Positions 28,801 through 35,414 of a DNA stretch of 64,000 nucleotides are shown in pieces. This DNA comes from Maribacter_C sp047345145 (lineage in GTDB: Bacteria > Bacteroidota > Bacteroidia > Flavobacteriales > Flavobacteriaceae). The notes below the pieces were generated by a model. The model ran no database searches. It was not told the origin of the DNA and saw only the letters and a program-made list of their open reading frames with translations. Every line of letters starts with the position of its first letter. Position 1 is the first letter of the stretch. The stretch lies in NCBI RefSeq assembly GCF_047345145.1, contig NZ_JBLFER010000005.1, forward strand, positions 124,001 through 188,000. The letters are read 5' to 3'. Position numbers and translations under genes: made by a program.

Positions 28801-30774
28801 TTCATTTGTAAATTGTAGAATTTGGACGTTACCAACATCGTAATTGTTCGCAGGATTACCATTGATGTTGACATAGTTTCTTACCCCACCCCTCTCTAAT
28901 TCCAAGGTTACGTAGTATCCGTTAGCATTTGGGGCCGCAGCCCATCGAATGTTCGAATTAGCTGGCACATTCGTATCACTTGCCACTGGGTTCACCATTG
29001 TAGTACAAAATACATTGGAACAGTTTACGGCATCGCCAGTAATATTCCAACCGTGATTGTCAATAAGGTCTTGTCTAGCGGAAAGACCATCACAATATTG
29101 AAGTGTATTTGCACCTAAACTGATTCCTGCGGTTACCGTTTGTGCAGCCCAGCCAATCAGGGTATCGTCATAATTCTCTTGCGATAGTCCTGAGTTCGAT
29201 AACATTGTACTCATATTGGTAACATTTGCTATGTTCCACGATGCTAAATTTTGGTCAAAAGCCAGTGCGTTCGAAAATGCTTGAGACATGTTTATAATGG
29301 CAGCGGTATTCCAATTATTCAAGGGTTGGTTGAACGCTGGCGTGGATGCAAACATTCTAGAAATACTGGTAACTCCGCCAAAAGTCCAATTGTTAAGCGG
29401 TTGATTGAAACGTTGAGCACTATTGAACATTTCTTGGATAGTGGTAACACTAGAAACATCCCAAGCACTGATATCCTGATTAAAATTCGATTCTTCGAAC
29501 ATTTCACTCATATCGGTAACCTTGCTAACATCCCAGTTGTTCAATGGTTGGTCAAACACCGTATAACTAGTAGCCCACCCAGAAAACATTTCACTCATGT
29601 CGGTAACATTGCTCACATCCCAATTGTTGATCGGTTGATTGAACATAGAGCTTGCGAACATTCCTTGCATATCCGTAACACTACTAACATCCCATTGATC
29701 AAGCGGTTGGTTGAATGGTTGTAAGGATCCCGAACCACCAAACATTTCACTCATATCGGTAACACTACTAACATCCCAATTGTTCAAAGGTTGATTAAAG
29801 CGATAGCTGTTACCGAACATGCTAGCCATATTCGTTACATTACTGACATTCCAACCATCTAATGGCTGGTTAAAACCACCACTGCTAAACATTTGTGACA
29901 TATCGGTAACGTTGTCAACTACCCAATTATTGATAGGTTGGTTAAAGGTAGAACTTGCAAACATTCTTGACATGTTAGTTACATTGTTAACGGACCAGTT
30001 ATTTAGGGGCTGATTAAATGCACCTGCGCTGTAGAACAGGCCTACCATATTGGTTACATTGGCTACGTTCCAATTATTGATATTTTGATTGAAGTTGTCT
30101 GCATTGTAGAACATGTTTTCCATTGTGGTTACAGCAGCCGTGTTCCAACTATCTAAAGGTTCATTGAAAAGTTGAGCATCGTGAAAGGCGAATGACATAT
30201 CAGTCACAGCTGCGGTATTCCAATTATCAAGGGGTCTATTGAAGATTCTTGCTGTGTGAAATATTCCAGAGATATCAGTGACGGTGCTTACATCCCAATT
30301 ATTAACTATTCCGTTGAACAAAACCCCTCCTTTGAACATATTTTTTAGACTGGTCACTTGTGAGAGATCCGGCGAATTTATGGCGTCGAAATTTAGATTT
30401 TCACAACCGTAGAAAGCATTTTCCATGCTTTGCCATTGTATGGTGCCCCAATCAAGTATTTCTATGATTTTGAGTTTATCACCTACATTGTTGAAATAGA
30501 TAGCAGGAAAATCACCACTAATCATAAGCGTATAAGTGCCTTGTGTAGCGTAGGTGTGCGTAATGTCTCCGGTTACTCCAGTATCGGTTTGGCCATCGCC
30601 CCAGTTGACAGAATAGTTGTAATTGGTATAAGCGGGGTTGGTGGGTATTGTAATTTCATTATCCGCAGAGGATCCACTGCTGGTGTTTGTGGTATTCCAT
30701 ATGGAATTAAAGGACTGAGAAAAGATGCTCGTGCTGACTAATATCAGCAGTAGGGAGAATAGGTTTTTGGTCAT
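22840..30774 (-). CDS. Giant T9SS-secreted surface protein with BspA-like (DUF285) and FN3-like repeats and type-B sorting domain
   Basis: The 2644-residue protein has a signal peptide (MTKNLFSLLLILVSTSIFS-QS), then a PKD-like module (YSVNWGDGQ...GDITHTY). Residues 152-525 hold 15 BspA-like/DUF285 repeats of about 25 residues (type FNQPLNNWDVSSVTDMSEMF). A linker, one FN3/Ig-like module and a second PKD-like module follow, then 20 more BspA-like repeats (829-1326). Twelve FN3/Ig-like modules span about 1385-2550 (type WNAIANATGYLVVVG with a Cys-Thr start). The C-terminus (2552-2644) is the gliding-motility-associated type-B T9SS sorting domain (YGFSPDGDGINEYW, VTIYNRWGDTVF, LPSGTYFFDI, GYVVIKR). 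It is probably a surface adhesin. It is co-transcribed with a SprF partner 4 bp downstream. Confidence 0.93.
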   Translation of the reverse strand: MTKNLFSLLLILVSTSIFSQSFNSIWNTTNTSSGSSADNEITIPTNPAYTNYNYSVNWGDGQTDTGVTGDITHTYATQGTYTLMISGDFPAIYFNNVGDKLKIIEILDWGTIQWQSMENAFYGCENLNFDAINSPDLSQVTSLKNMFKGGVLFNGIVNNWDVSTVTDISGIFHTARIFNRPLDNWNTAAVTDMSFAFHDAQLFNEPLDSWNTAAVTTMENMFYNADNFNQNINNWNVANVTNMVGLFYSAGAFNQPLNNWSVNNVTNMSRMFASSTFNQPINNWVVDNVTDMSQMFSSGGFNQPLDGWNVSNVTNMASMFGNSYRFNQPLNNWDVSSVTDMSEMFGGSGSLQPFNQPLDQWDVSSVTDMQGMFASSMFNQPINNWDVSNVTDMSEMFSGWATSYTVFDQPLNNWDVSKVTDMSEMFEESNFNQDISAWDVSSVTTIQEMFNSAQRFNQPLNNWTFGGVTSISRMFASTPAFNQPLNNWNTAAIINMSQAFSNALAFDQNLASWNIANVTNMSTMLSNSGLSQENYDDTLIGWAAQTVTAGISLGANTLQYCDGLSARQDLIDNHGWNITGDAVNCSNVFCTTMVNPVASDTNVPANSNIRWAAAPNANGYYVTLELERGGVRNYVNINGNPANNYDVGNVQILQFTNEFDPGDTVYITVTPYNDEGPAVDCEEFSFTTVASWVNSPAAYKIKIDTRLGEPVGNIRARQFEMERNTSYTYNYAIDWGDNEYNNNVSNDITHTYNIPGEYTIAIIGDFPAPYFGTFGDGEKVLSIEQWGTHEYQSMRRACYECENMVYNATDIPNLSQVTDMSQAFAEASLFNGNIDNWDVSNVTNMSEMFERAELFNQPLNSWDVSNVTNMYRMFDGFVRFMDFNQPLNNWDVSNVTNMGLMFRRTEFFNQPLDNWNVGNVTNMWYMFSGTTAFNQDINVWDVSSVENMSFMFSQAAAFNSPLDSWDVNKVTNMSSMFSRSTSFNQPINVWDVSSVTNMESMFESAENFNRPLNSWDVDNVTNMAAMFKNSFLFNQPLANWDVSRVTTMQSMFNGAKAFNQPLENWNVNSVVNMQSMFESAEAFNQPLNAWNVSAVANMSSMFKQALIFDQPLNSWDVSSVTLMRSMFEGAAIFNNAIGNWDVGSVTNMNSMFEDATVFNQPIQNWDTGEVLNMEEMFKGASAFNRTIDSWDVSFVTTMKSMFENAVAYDQTMNSWNVASVITMEKMFKGATAFNSDIDAWNVRGVDTMFEMFSGATAFNQSVNNWRVSGVSNMNNMFYGASAYNQTMDLWNLGNVSMRSAFYNATALNQDLGAWDVSGVTDMRDMLDNTALIRENYDNTLIAWSEQTLTSGITLGAEGLPYCDALEERQSMIDNFGWTFSLDVRDCPIPECTQLTSPRHDDTDVPVNTNITWEHAQYARGYYLTVGTSPGGNDIEDNITINDETSYEFAADFNTGDEVYVTITPFNDEGDSGVCIEERFTISNDPATIPFCTNLTEPLNNAPNVSVTTDLSWDPISNADGYKLILGSSTGANDILDAGDIGNVVTYDLPTDLPEDSDIFVTITPYNDQGDATCTSESFHTEVIPVPPVCTTLTNPSTPTDVPIDTNLSWNAIANATGYLVVVGTTSDGIEVANNIDVGSATTYDFLDDLEENRLYYVTIIPYNDVGDATGCIEETFRTGDSTSPPSCTELTNPANLATGISPGIDLSWNAITSATGYNLTVGTTSGGTDIFNSDVNNVTTYDLTTDLPQSTPIYVTVTPYNDNGIAIGPCSEVRFTTDGPPLCTTLNSPSNNDPDVPFDLGSITWNASTNATGYTLTITANSSTANNGTFDITSGTTHPFANDFERGETVTVSIIPYNTVGAATGPCVSESFTIIPPPVPACTTLSSPLTDVALRPTIEWNASTGANRYELTVTASNSTINNVIDRDIPTGTTYTFTNDFEQGETVDVTIVPYNDQGAPIGCTAETISIKPVPSCTDLFSPEDKEVNVAKDISRISWNAVSDASQYRVSVSAENSTANNISNTLVTGETYDFQNDFTPGELVTVTIIPLNESGDAIDCETKSFTIKPLPACTNLTAPENDDIDIAVDTNIEWRAIAEADGYLVTINASNSTANNGTFDITSGTTHNPDFNFEQGETVDVTIITYNEVGQNTNCMSESFTIKPIPLCTDLTDPENQEVDVAVDTNLEWRAIADANGYLVTVDASNSTGNNGTFDITSGTSHNPDFNFEQGETVTVTITPYNEVGEAMNCTSESFTIKSVPVCTNLLSPRDEDIVADVNELTWNEIVDADGYKLTIRAEITTSNDETDLIVTGTSHIFQNDFDQGEIVTVTIIPFNEVGDAIGPCVTESFTIRPIPPCTNLVDLLNSRNDIPIATDISWNPSFDADGYRISVGTSPNGTDIVNDEDVASLTSYTLSDDLPSETLIYVTITPYNSSGDAAGCTSGSFETEVVIPECSTISSPFNGETEVDLESTIIWDEIEKTDGYRISIGTTSGGTDIVNDLELGTSTSYNHNEEYPFGREIFVTVIAYNTAGDAVQCEEQSFTTLIPEDNTKYGFSPDGDGINEYWHIENIEYYPANVVTIYNRWGDTVFRIENYDNGSEVFRGEANMKTKMGAGTLPSGTYFFDIQIEGETILQKTKGYVVIKR
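26797..28290 (-). repeat. Array of 20 coding BspA-like repeats (75-bp period)
   Basis: Twenty units of about 25 codons encode the same motif as the first array but are more regular and lack most of the length variation. The last three or four units are more divergent (AYNQTMDLW, ALNQDLGAW). Confidence 0.9.
29200..30321 (-). repeat. Array of 15 coding BspA-like repeats (about 75-bp period)
   Basis: Fifteen tandem units encode xFNxxxNxWxVxxVTxMxxMF. The spacing is about 75 bp, with a few units lengthened. Units 5-11 are the most alike. This is a coding repeat within the adhesin gene, not a CRISPR. Confidence 0.9.
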
Positions 30775-30900
30775 GGCAATTTGGGTCTGTTTTGCAAACG
30801 ATGACTGACAACTAATATTTTACGAGGATAAACGCAAATCATAAATATGTTGTCAAAGCACAAATTTCAGTGGAAATCGCCACGAAAAACTACCCCAAAG

Positions 30901-30919
30901 CAGTGAAAAGCATTCACTG
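30901..30919. repeat. Inverted repeat CAGTGAA-AAGCA-TTCACTG upstream of the adhesin gene
   Basis: Seven-bp perfect arms lie in the 204-bp spacer (30775-30978) between the argH stop and the adhesin start, about 130 bp upstream of the adhesin ATG. I see no other feature in this spacer. Confidence 0.4.
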
Positions 30920-30978
30920 GAAACCGCTATAAACCGTTAGAATGAGGTGCCAAAAAACCAAGATAAACTAGAAAAGCA

Positions 30979-32259
30979 CTAGAAAATTAGATTTATTTTT
31001 TTGCGAATCTCATCCAAACATAAATTACCTAAACTTCCATTATGCGAATGTGAAATATCTCTTTTTGGAGTAAAAGTGCCGTCTTGAATTTCTTGCCCCA
31101 TTTTTTTATAGGCATCACGGAAAGGTATTCCATTTTGAACGAGTTCATTCAAAGTATCTACACTGAAGAGATAATCGTATTTAGGGTCTTTTAAAATAGT
31201 TTCGTTAACACGGATTTCCTTCAAACTAAAGGTGAGAATCTCCAAACAAGCCCTCATATCTTGAATCGCCGGGACAATGATTTCCTTTACCAATTGCAAA
31301 TCTCGATGGTAACCACTAGGAAGATTATTAATCATTAAAGTCAACTGATTAGGAACGGCTTGTAGCTTGTTGCATTTTCCCCGAACCAATTCAAAAACAT
31401 CAGGATTCTTTTTATGCGGCATAATACTAGAACCTGTAGTCAATTCATCAGGGAAGGAAATAAAATCGAAATTCTGACTCATGTACAAGCAGATATCCAT
31501 AGCCATTTTTGATAGCGTAGCGGCAATGTTTGCCATTCCGAAAGCTGTTACTTTTTCTACTTTTCCACGTCCCATTTGCGCTGCTACAACATTAAATTTC
31601 ATCGTTTCAAAACCCATTTCTTTGGTCGTAAAACTCCTGTCTATGGGAAAAGAACTTCCATAACCTGCAGCACTTCCTAACGGATTTTGGTCCGCCACTT
31701 TGTAAGCGGCATCAATAAAATACAAATCATCAATTAAGCTTTCGGCATATGCCGAAAACCATAAACCGAAAGAGGAAGGCATAGCAACTTGCAAATGCGT
31801 ATATCCCGGAAGTAGAACTTCTTTATGCTGTTCGGCCAAATCGATAAGCAAATCAAAAAGAGCTTTTGTTCGTGATTTGATTTCTGAAAGCTCATCCTTC
31901 AGGTACAAATGCATCGCTACCAAAACTTGGTCGTTTCGAGAACGCGCCGTGTGGATTTTCTTTCCAGTATCACCCAACTTCTCAGTCAATAGAAATTCGA
32001 TTTTGGAATGCATATCTTCAAAAGAATCTTCAATTATAAACTCTCCTTTTTCAATAGATTCTCCGATTTTATCAAGTTCATTGACTAAATCTGTGGTTTC
32101 CGCTTCTGTCAACAAATCAATTTTGCCTAACATTTTGGCATGTGCTTTTGAAGCAATCACGTCATATTTTGCAAGGTGCAAATCCAATTCACGGTCATTG
32201 CCTACAGTGAAATGGTCTATTTTTTTATCGGTACTGAAGCCTTTATCCCAGAGTCTCAT
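30979..32259 (-). CDS. argH: Argininosuccinate lyase
   Basis: The 426-residue fumarase/aspartase-superfamily enzyme splits argininosuccinate into arginine and fumarate. The signature TGSSIMPHKKNPD spans residues 276-286 and carries the catalytic Ser. Other marks are the N-terminal MRLWDKGFSTDKKIDHFTVG, the EDSFEDMHSKIEFLL and HTARSRNDQV substrate loops, and LPGYTHLQVAMP. At 426 residues it is about 30 shorter than typical ArgH (~460), because C-terminal loops are trimmed, as is common in this phylum. It is the last gene of the arg operon. Confidence 0.96.
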   Translation of the reverse strand: MRLWDKGFSTDKKIDHFTVGNDRELDLHLAKYDVIASKAHAKMLGKIDLLTEAETTDLVNELDKIGESIEKGEFIIEDSFEDMHSKIEFLLTEKLGDTGKKIHTARSRNDQVLVAMHLYLKDELSEIKSRTKALFDLLIDLAEQHKEVLLPGYTHLQVAMPSSFGLWFSAYAESLIDDLYFIDAAYKVADQNPLGSAAGYGSSFPIDRSFTTKEMGFETMKFNVVAAQMGRGKVEKVTAFGMANIAATLSKMAMDICLYMSQNFDFISFPDELTTGSSIMPHKKNPDVFELVRGKCNKLQAVPNQLTLMINNLPSGYHRDLQLVKEIIVPAIQDMRACLEILTFSLKEIRVNETILKDPKYDYLFSVDTLNELVQNGIPFRDAYKKMGQEIQDGTFTPKRDISHSHNGSLGNLCLDEIRKKINLIF

Positions 32260-32288
32260 ATTGTCAAATTAAAATTCAAAAATCAAGT

Positions 32289-32319
32289 TCAAATACAAAA
32301 GTTTTGAGTTTGTATTTGA
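32289..32319. repeat. Inverted repeat TCAAATACAAA/TTTGTATTTGA (argH-argE spacer)
   Basis: Eleven-bp perfect arms with a 9-nt loop fill the spacer between argE and argH. The spacer between proC and argD (36542-36635) has a similar TTTGTATTTGAT stretch, so the two may be copies of one element. Confidence 0.6.
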
Positions 32320-32334
32320 TACTTGTGTTTGTGT

Positions 32335-33402
32335 TTATTTTTTAAGAAATCCTTCTAATATTTTAATATACAAATCAATTCCTTCCTCAATTTCATGCAC
32401 ATAAATATATTCATCTGCGGAGTGAGAACGCGTACTATCTCCCGGACCTAATTTTAGCGATTGACAGGTCAATGCTGCTTGGTCAGAGAGGGTAGGCGAG
32501 CCGTAGGTTTGTCGCCCTAAAGCAATTCCGGATTGCACTAAAGCGTGATTTTTATCTATTTTGGAGGAATTCAATTTCAATCCGCGTTCCTTTAATTCAC
32601 AAGGTGCTTCTGACTTCAATAAATCTGCAATTTCTTTATTTGAGTATGCGTCATTGACCCGAACATCAACAACCAATTCTACTTGCGCGGGAACCACATT
32701 GTGTTGGCTACCTGCATTGATTTGAGTAACGGTCATTTTGACATCACCTAACGCTTCGGATGTCTTTTTAAATTTGTAATTCTTGAACCATTTCAATACC
32801 TCAATAGTGTTATAAATGGAATTATTATCGTTCGGATGTGCTGCATGAGAAGGAGTTCCTTTAACTACAGCATCGAATACAATCAATCCTTTTTCGGCAA
32901 TTGCTAAATCCATCAAAGTGGGTTCGCCAACTATCGCCACATCAATTTCGGGAAGCTGTGGAAGTAAACCGCGTAAACTATTCTCACCAGCACTTTCTTC
33001 CTCCATAGAAGCAACCATCAAAACATTGTGGTTGAGGTTTTCCTGCTCGTAAAAATGGGAGAATGTGGCTAGTAGGGAAACCAAACATCCACCAGCGTCA
33101 TTACTGCCTAATCCGTATAACTTTCCATCTTCAACATGTGGATGAAAAGGGTCTTTTGTGTAGGCTTTATTTGGTTTTACAGTATCATGGTGGGAGTTTA
33201 ATAGTAAAGTTGGTTTGCTATCATCCCAGAATTTGTTCTTTGCAAAAACGTTGTTATGAATCCGTTCAAAAGGAATATCAAATTCCTTGAACCAATTTTG
33301 AATAGCATCTGCGGTTTTGTCTTCTTCGGATGAAAAAGATTGTATTGAAATCAGTTGTTTCAATAAATCTAAGGCTTTTTCTGTCAATACTTCTTGTGTC
33401 AT
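32335..33402 (-). CDS. argE: M20-family N-acyl-L-ornithine deacylase (ArgE-like)
   Basis: The 355-residue M20 metallopeptidase-type enzyme removes the acyl group in the arginine pathway. Zinc-binding and catalytic motifs are LNSHHDTVKPNKAYTKDPF, GLGSNDAGGCLVSL, MEEESAGENSL (general base Glu) and THSADEY-like TRSHSADEYIYVHE at the C-terminus. A dimerisation lid lies between (residues ~170-280). In Bacteroidota the substrate is probably N-acetyl- or N-succinyl-citrulline or -ornithine, depending on the acyl group used. It sits between argB and argH in the operon. Confidence 0.9.
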   Translation of the reverse strand: MTQEVLTEKALDLLKQLISIQSFSSEEDKTADAIQNWFKEFDIPFERIHNNVFAKNKFWDDSKPTLLLNSHHDTVKPNKAYTKDPFHPHVEDGKLYGLGSNDAGGCLVSLLATFSHFYEQENLNHNVLMVASMEEESAGENSLRGLLPQLPEIDVAIVGEPTLMDLAIAEKGLIVFDAVVKGTPSHAAHPNDNNSIYNTIEVLKWFKNYKFKKTSEALGDVKMTVTQINAGSQHNVVPAQVELVVDVRVNDAYSNKEIADLLKSEAPCELKERGLKLNSSKIDKNHALVQSGIALGRQTYGSPTLSDQAALTCQSLKLGPGDSTRSHSADEYIYVHEIEEGIDLYIKILEGFLKK

Positions 33403-33424
33403 GTTCTGAATTGTATTCTTTTAT

Positions 33425-33453
33425 GTCATCCTGAGCGCAGTCGAAGGGCTGCG
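33425..33453. repeat. Intergenic palindrome-type repeat (argE-argB spacer)
   Basis: The stretch starting GTCATCCTGAGCGCAGTCGA is a fragment of a dispersed repeat of the type seen between genes in many Bacteroidota genomes. Its copy number here cannot be established from one window. Confidence 0.5.
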
Positions 33454-33458
33454 TCATT

Positions 33459-34232
33459 TTATAAGGTAATAGTTGTAAAAAGTTCATTTTCTGAGTGCAG
33501 CATGGAAGGATGTCCGATACATACTTTACTCACGTTTTGGTTTAAGGCGTGGAAGCAATTTTCCAATTTGGGAAGCATGCCATCTGCGATAATTCCGTTA
33601 TTTAGGAGCTGTTGATATTTTGATACGTCGATATGTTTTACAACGGAATCGTCATCTACTACATCCATCAAAACACCCTTTTTTTCAAAACAATAGTAGA
33701 GCGTAGTTTCGTAAATATCACTTAGTCCGATAGCCAGCTCGGAGGCAATGGTGTCAGCATTCGTATTTAATAGTTGTCCGTTACCATCGTGTGTCATCGC
33801 GCAAAAAACGGGAATTAAATCAGCATCCAATAGTTTCGAAATCATTAGACTGTTCACACCATCTACATCGCCCGCAAAACCATAATCGATTTCTTTTATA
33901 GGTCGTTTATGCGCCTGAATGGCATCACCGTCTGCTCCGCTTAATCCAATAGCATTGCAATTGTTGGCTTGTAATTGGGCTACAATATTTTTGCTGGTTA
34001 ATCCGGCATACACCATGGTAATAACTTCAAGGGTTTCGGCATCTGTTATTCGTCGACCACCTACCATTTTGGATTCGATGCCGAGTTTGGTGGCGAGTTG
34101 TGTTGCTAATTTTCCGCCTCCATGGACTAATATTTTGTACCCGTCAAGGTTGGCGAAAAGTTTTAGAAACTTTGCCAGCTCATTGCTGTTTTCGATGACG
34201 TTTCCGCCAATTTTTATTATTGATAGTTTCAT
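33459..34232 (-). CDS. argB: Acetylglutamate (N-acylglutamate) kinase
   Basis: The 257-residue amino-acid kinase phosphorylates N-acylglutamate. Motifs include IIKIGGNVIE, LVHGGGKLATQLATKLG, the substrate loop MVGGRRITDAETL, AIGLSGADGDAIQA and GNGQLLNTNADTIASELA. The protein begins directly at beta-strand 1 without the extra N-terminal helix that arginine-sensitive kinases carry, and it has the length of the E. coli type. So end-product inhibition at this enzyme is not expected (inferred), which leaves room for control at the operon level. Confidence 0.94.
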   Translation of the reverse strand: MKLSIIKIGGNVIENSNELAKFLKLFANLDGYKILVHGGGKLATQLATKLGIESKMVGGRRITDAETLEVITMVYAGLTSKNIVAQLQANNCNAIGLSGADGDAIQAHKRPIKEIDYGFAGDVDGVNSLMISKLLDADLIPVFCAMTHDGNGQLLNTNADTIASELAIGLSDIYETTLYYCFEKKGVLMDVVDDDSVVKHIDVSKYQQLLNNGIIADGMLPKLENCFHALNQNVSKVCIGHPSMLHSENELFTTITL

Positions 34233-34243
34233 TTTTTAATTTC

Positions 34244-34263
34244 ATTCCTGCGAAGGCAGGAAT
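34244..34263. repeat. Hairpin ATTCCTGC-GAAG-GCAGGAAT (argB-argF' spacer)
   Basis: Eight-bp perfect arms with a GAAG loop. It has the same frame (TCATTCC...GGAATCT with an NNAG loop) as the hairpins at 38471 and 47775 but different stem pairs, so the copies keep pairing by compensatory changes. Confidence 0.75.
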
Positions 34264-34328
34264 CTGTTTACTGTTTTTTGATTTTTTGCTTGTGGTATTT
34301 TGATTAAGGCTTGCGTTTTCAGACCCCT

Positions 34329-34379
34329 CCGCTTTTCCATAGTAAAGCGGAAAACCACCTCCCTTTTTCTAAAGGGAGG
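34329..34379. repeat. Double hairpin CCGCTTT/AAAGCGG + CCTCCCTTT/AAAGGGAGG (argB-argF' spacer)
   Basis: Two adjacent perfect stems, 34329-34350 and 34358-34379, fill the spacer. Similar CCTCCC...GGGAGG stems recur at 38549, 46086 and 51384. Confidence 0.65.
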
Positions 34380-34391
34380 AGTCTTTACATT

Positions 34392-35333
34392 TTAGTTTAT
34401 TTCATCTAATATCTTTTTAAGCACTACCTGCGCCGCAAATGTTCGATTATTGGCCTGTTCAATTACCAGTGATTGCTCTCCATCTAAAACGGCATCTTCA
34501 ACTACGACGTTTCTTCGGACAGGAAGACAGTGCATAAACTTTGCATTTCCTAATTTTTTAGAGGTCATCATCCAATTGGAATCTTGATGTAAAACTTTTC
34601 CATAGTCCGAATAGCTACTCCAATTTTTAACATAAACAAAGTCCGCATTTTCCATTGCCTTTTCTTGGTCATATTCAATAGCAGCATCCTTGGTAATTTC
34701 ATGATTTAATTCATAGCCTTCGGGATGCGTTATAACAAAATCCGCATCTTGCAACTGCATCATTTCCACAAAAGAATTGGCAACGGCGTGCGGTAAAGCT
34801 TTGGGATGTGGTGCCCAAGAAAGCACAACTTTTGGCGTTGCCTTGGTACTTCGTTCATCTAAGGTAATGGCATCTGCTAGTGCCTGCAGCGGATGCGCAA
34901 TAGAACTTTCCATATTTACTACTGGAATAGATGCATATTTTTTGAATCCATTTAAAACAACTTCGGCTTCGTCTTTTTCTTTGTCTGTTAGCGAAGCAAA
35001 AGCACGAATAGCAACAATATCGCAGAATTGCGAAACCACTTTTGCGGCTTCTTTGATGTGTTCTGATTTACCTTGGTTCATCACCGCGCCATCTTCAAAT
35101 TCAAGTTGCCAACCTTCACTGCCAAAATTCATTACCATAACATCCATACCCAAATTTATGGCTGCTTTTTGGGTGCTCAAACGTGTTCGTAAGCTATTAT
35201 TGAAAAACAATAAACAAATCGTTTTTCCTTCTCCCAAAGATTTATGAGCTGTGGGATTCTCCTTTAGTTTTCTTGCTTCCGATACCCAATCTGGAAGGGA
35301 GTCAATGTCTTTTATGGATAAATAGTGTTTCAT
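34392..35333 (-). CDS. argF': N-acylornithine carbamoyltransferase (ArgF' type)
   Basis: The 313-residue transcarbamoylase carries the carbamoyl-phosphate loop FFNNSLRTRLS, FGSEGWQLEFEDG (Trp75), the second-substrate loop HPLQALADA and MHCLPVRRNVVVED. The Trp-LEF loop and overall layout mark it as an N-acylornithine rather than ornithine carbamoyltransferase. The residue that separates N-acetyl from N-succinyl specificity (Glu in the Xanthomonas enzyme, Pro in the Bacteroides enzyme, from memory) aligns with Ser90 in KSEH, so the substrate could be succinylornithine. It is in the arg operon between argB and argD. Confidence 0.92.
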   Translation of the reverse strand: MKHYLSIKDIDSLPDWVSEARKLKENPTAHKSLGEGKTICLLFFNNSLRTRLSTQKAAINLGMDVMVMNFGSEGWQLEFEDGAVMNQGKSEHIKEAAKVVSQFCDIVAIRAFASLTDKEKDEAEVVLNGFKKYASIPVVNMESSIAHPLQALADAITLDERSTKATPKVVLSWAPHPKALPHAVANSFVEMMQLQDADFVITHPEGYELNHEITKDAAIEYDQEKAMENADFVYVKNWSSYSDYGKVLHQDSNWMMTSKKLGNAKFMHCLPVRRNVVVEDAVLDGEQSLVIEQANNRTFAAQVVLKKILDEIN

Positions 35334-35337
35334 AATT

Positions 35338-35414
35338 TTCGCTATTCGCTATTCGCTATTCGCTATTCGCTATTCGCTATTCGCTATTCGCTATTCGCTA
35401 TTCGCTATTCGCTA
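35338..35414. repeat. Heptanucleotide tandem repeat (TTCGCTA)11
   Basis: Eleven perfect copies of TTCGCTA (77 bp) span the whole argF'-argD spacer, and the last two copies include the last codons and stop of argD. Because the argD stop lies inside the array, copy-number changes would not alter the ArgD protein. A degenerate relative lies in the proC-argC spacer (near 37448-37470). Confidence 0.95.

Noticed and set aside
26797..30321. Regularly spaced near-identical words about 75 bp apart, resembling a CRISPR array
   Set aside because: The period is a whole number of codons, the units translate to BspA-like repeats without stops, and there are no variable spacers or cas genes.
34777..35247. 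A 156-codon plus-strand frame
   Set aside because: It is antisense to argF', which has complete catalytic motifs; no signal of its own.
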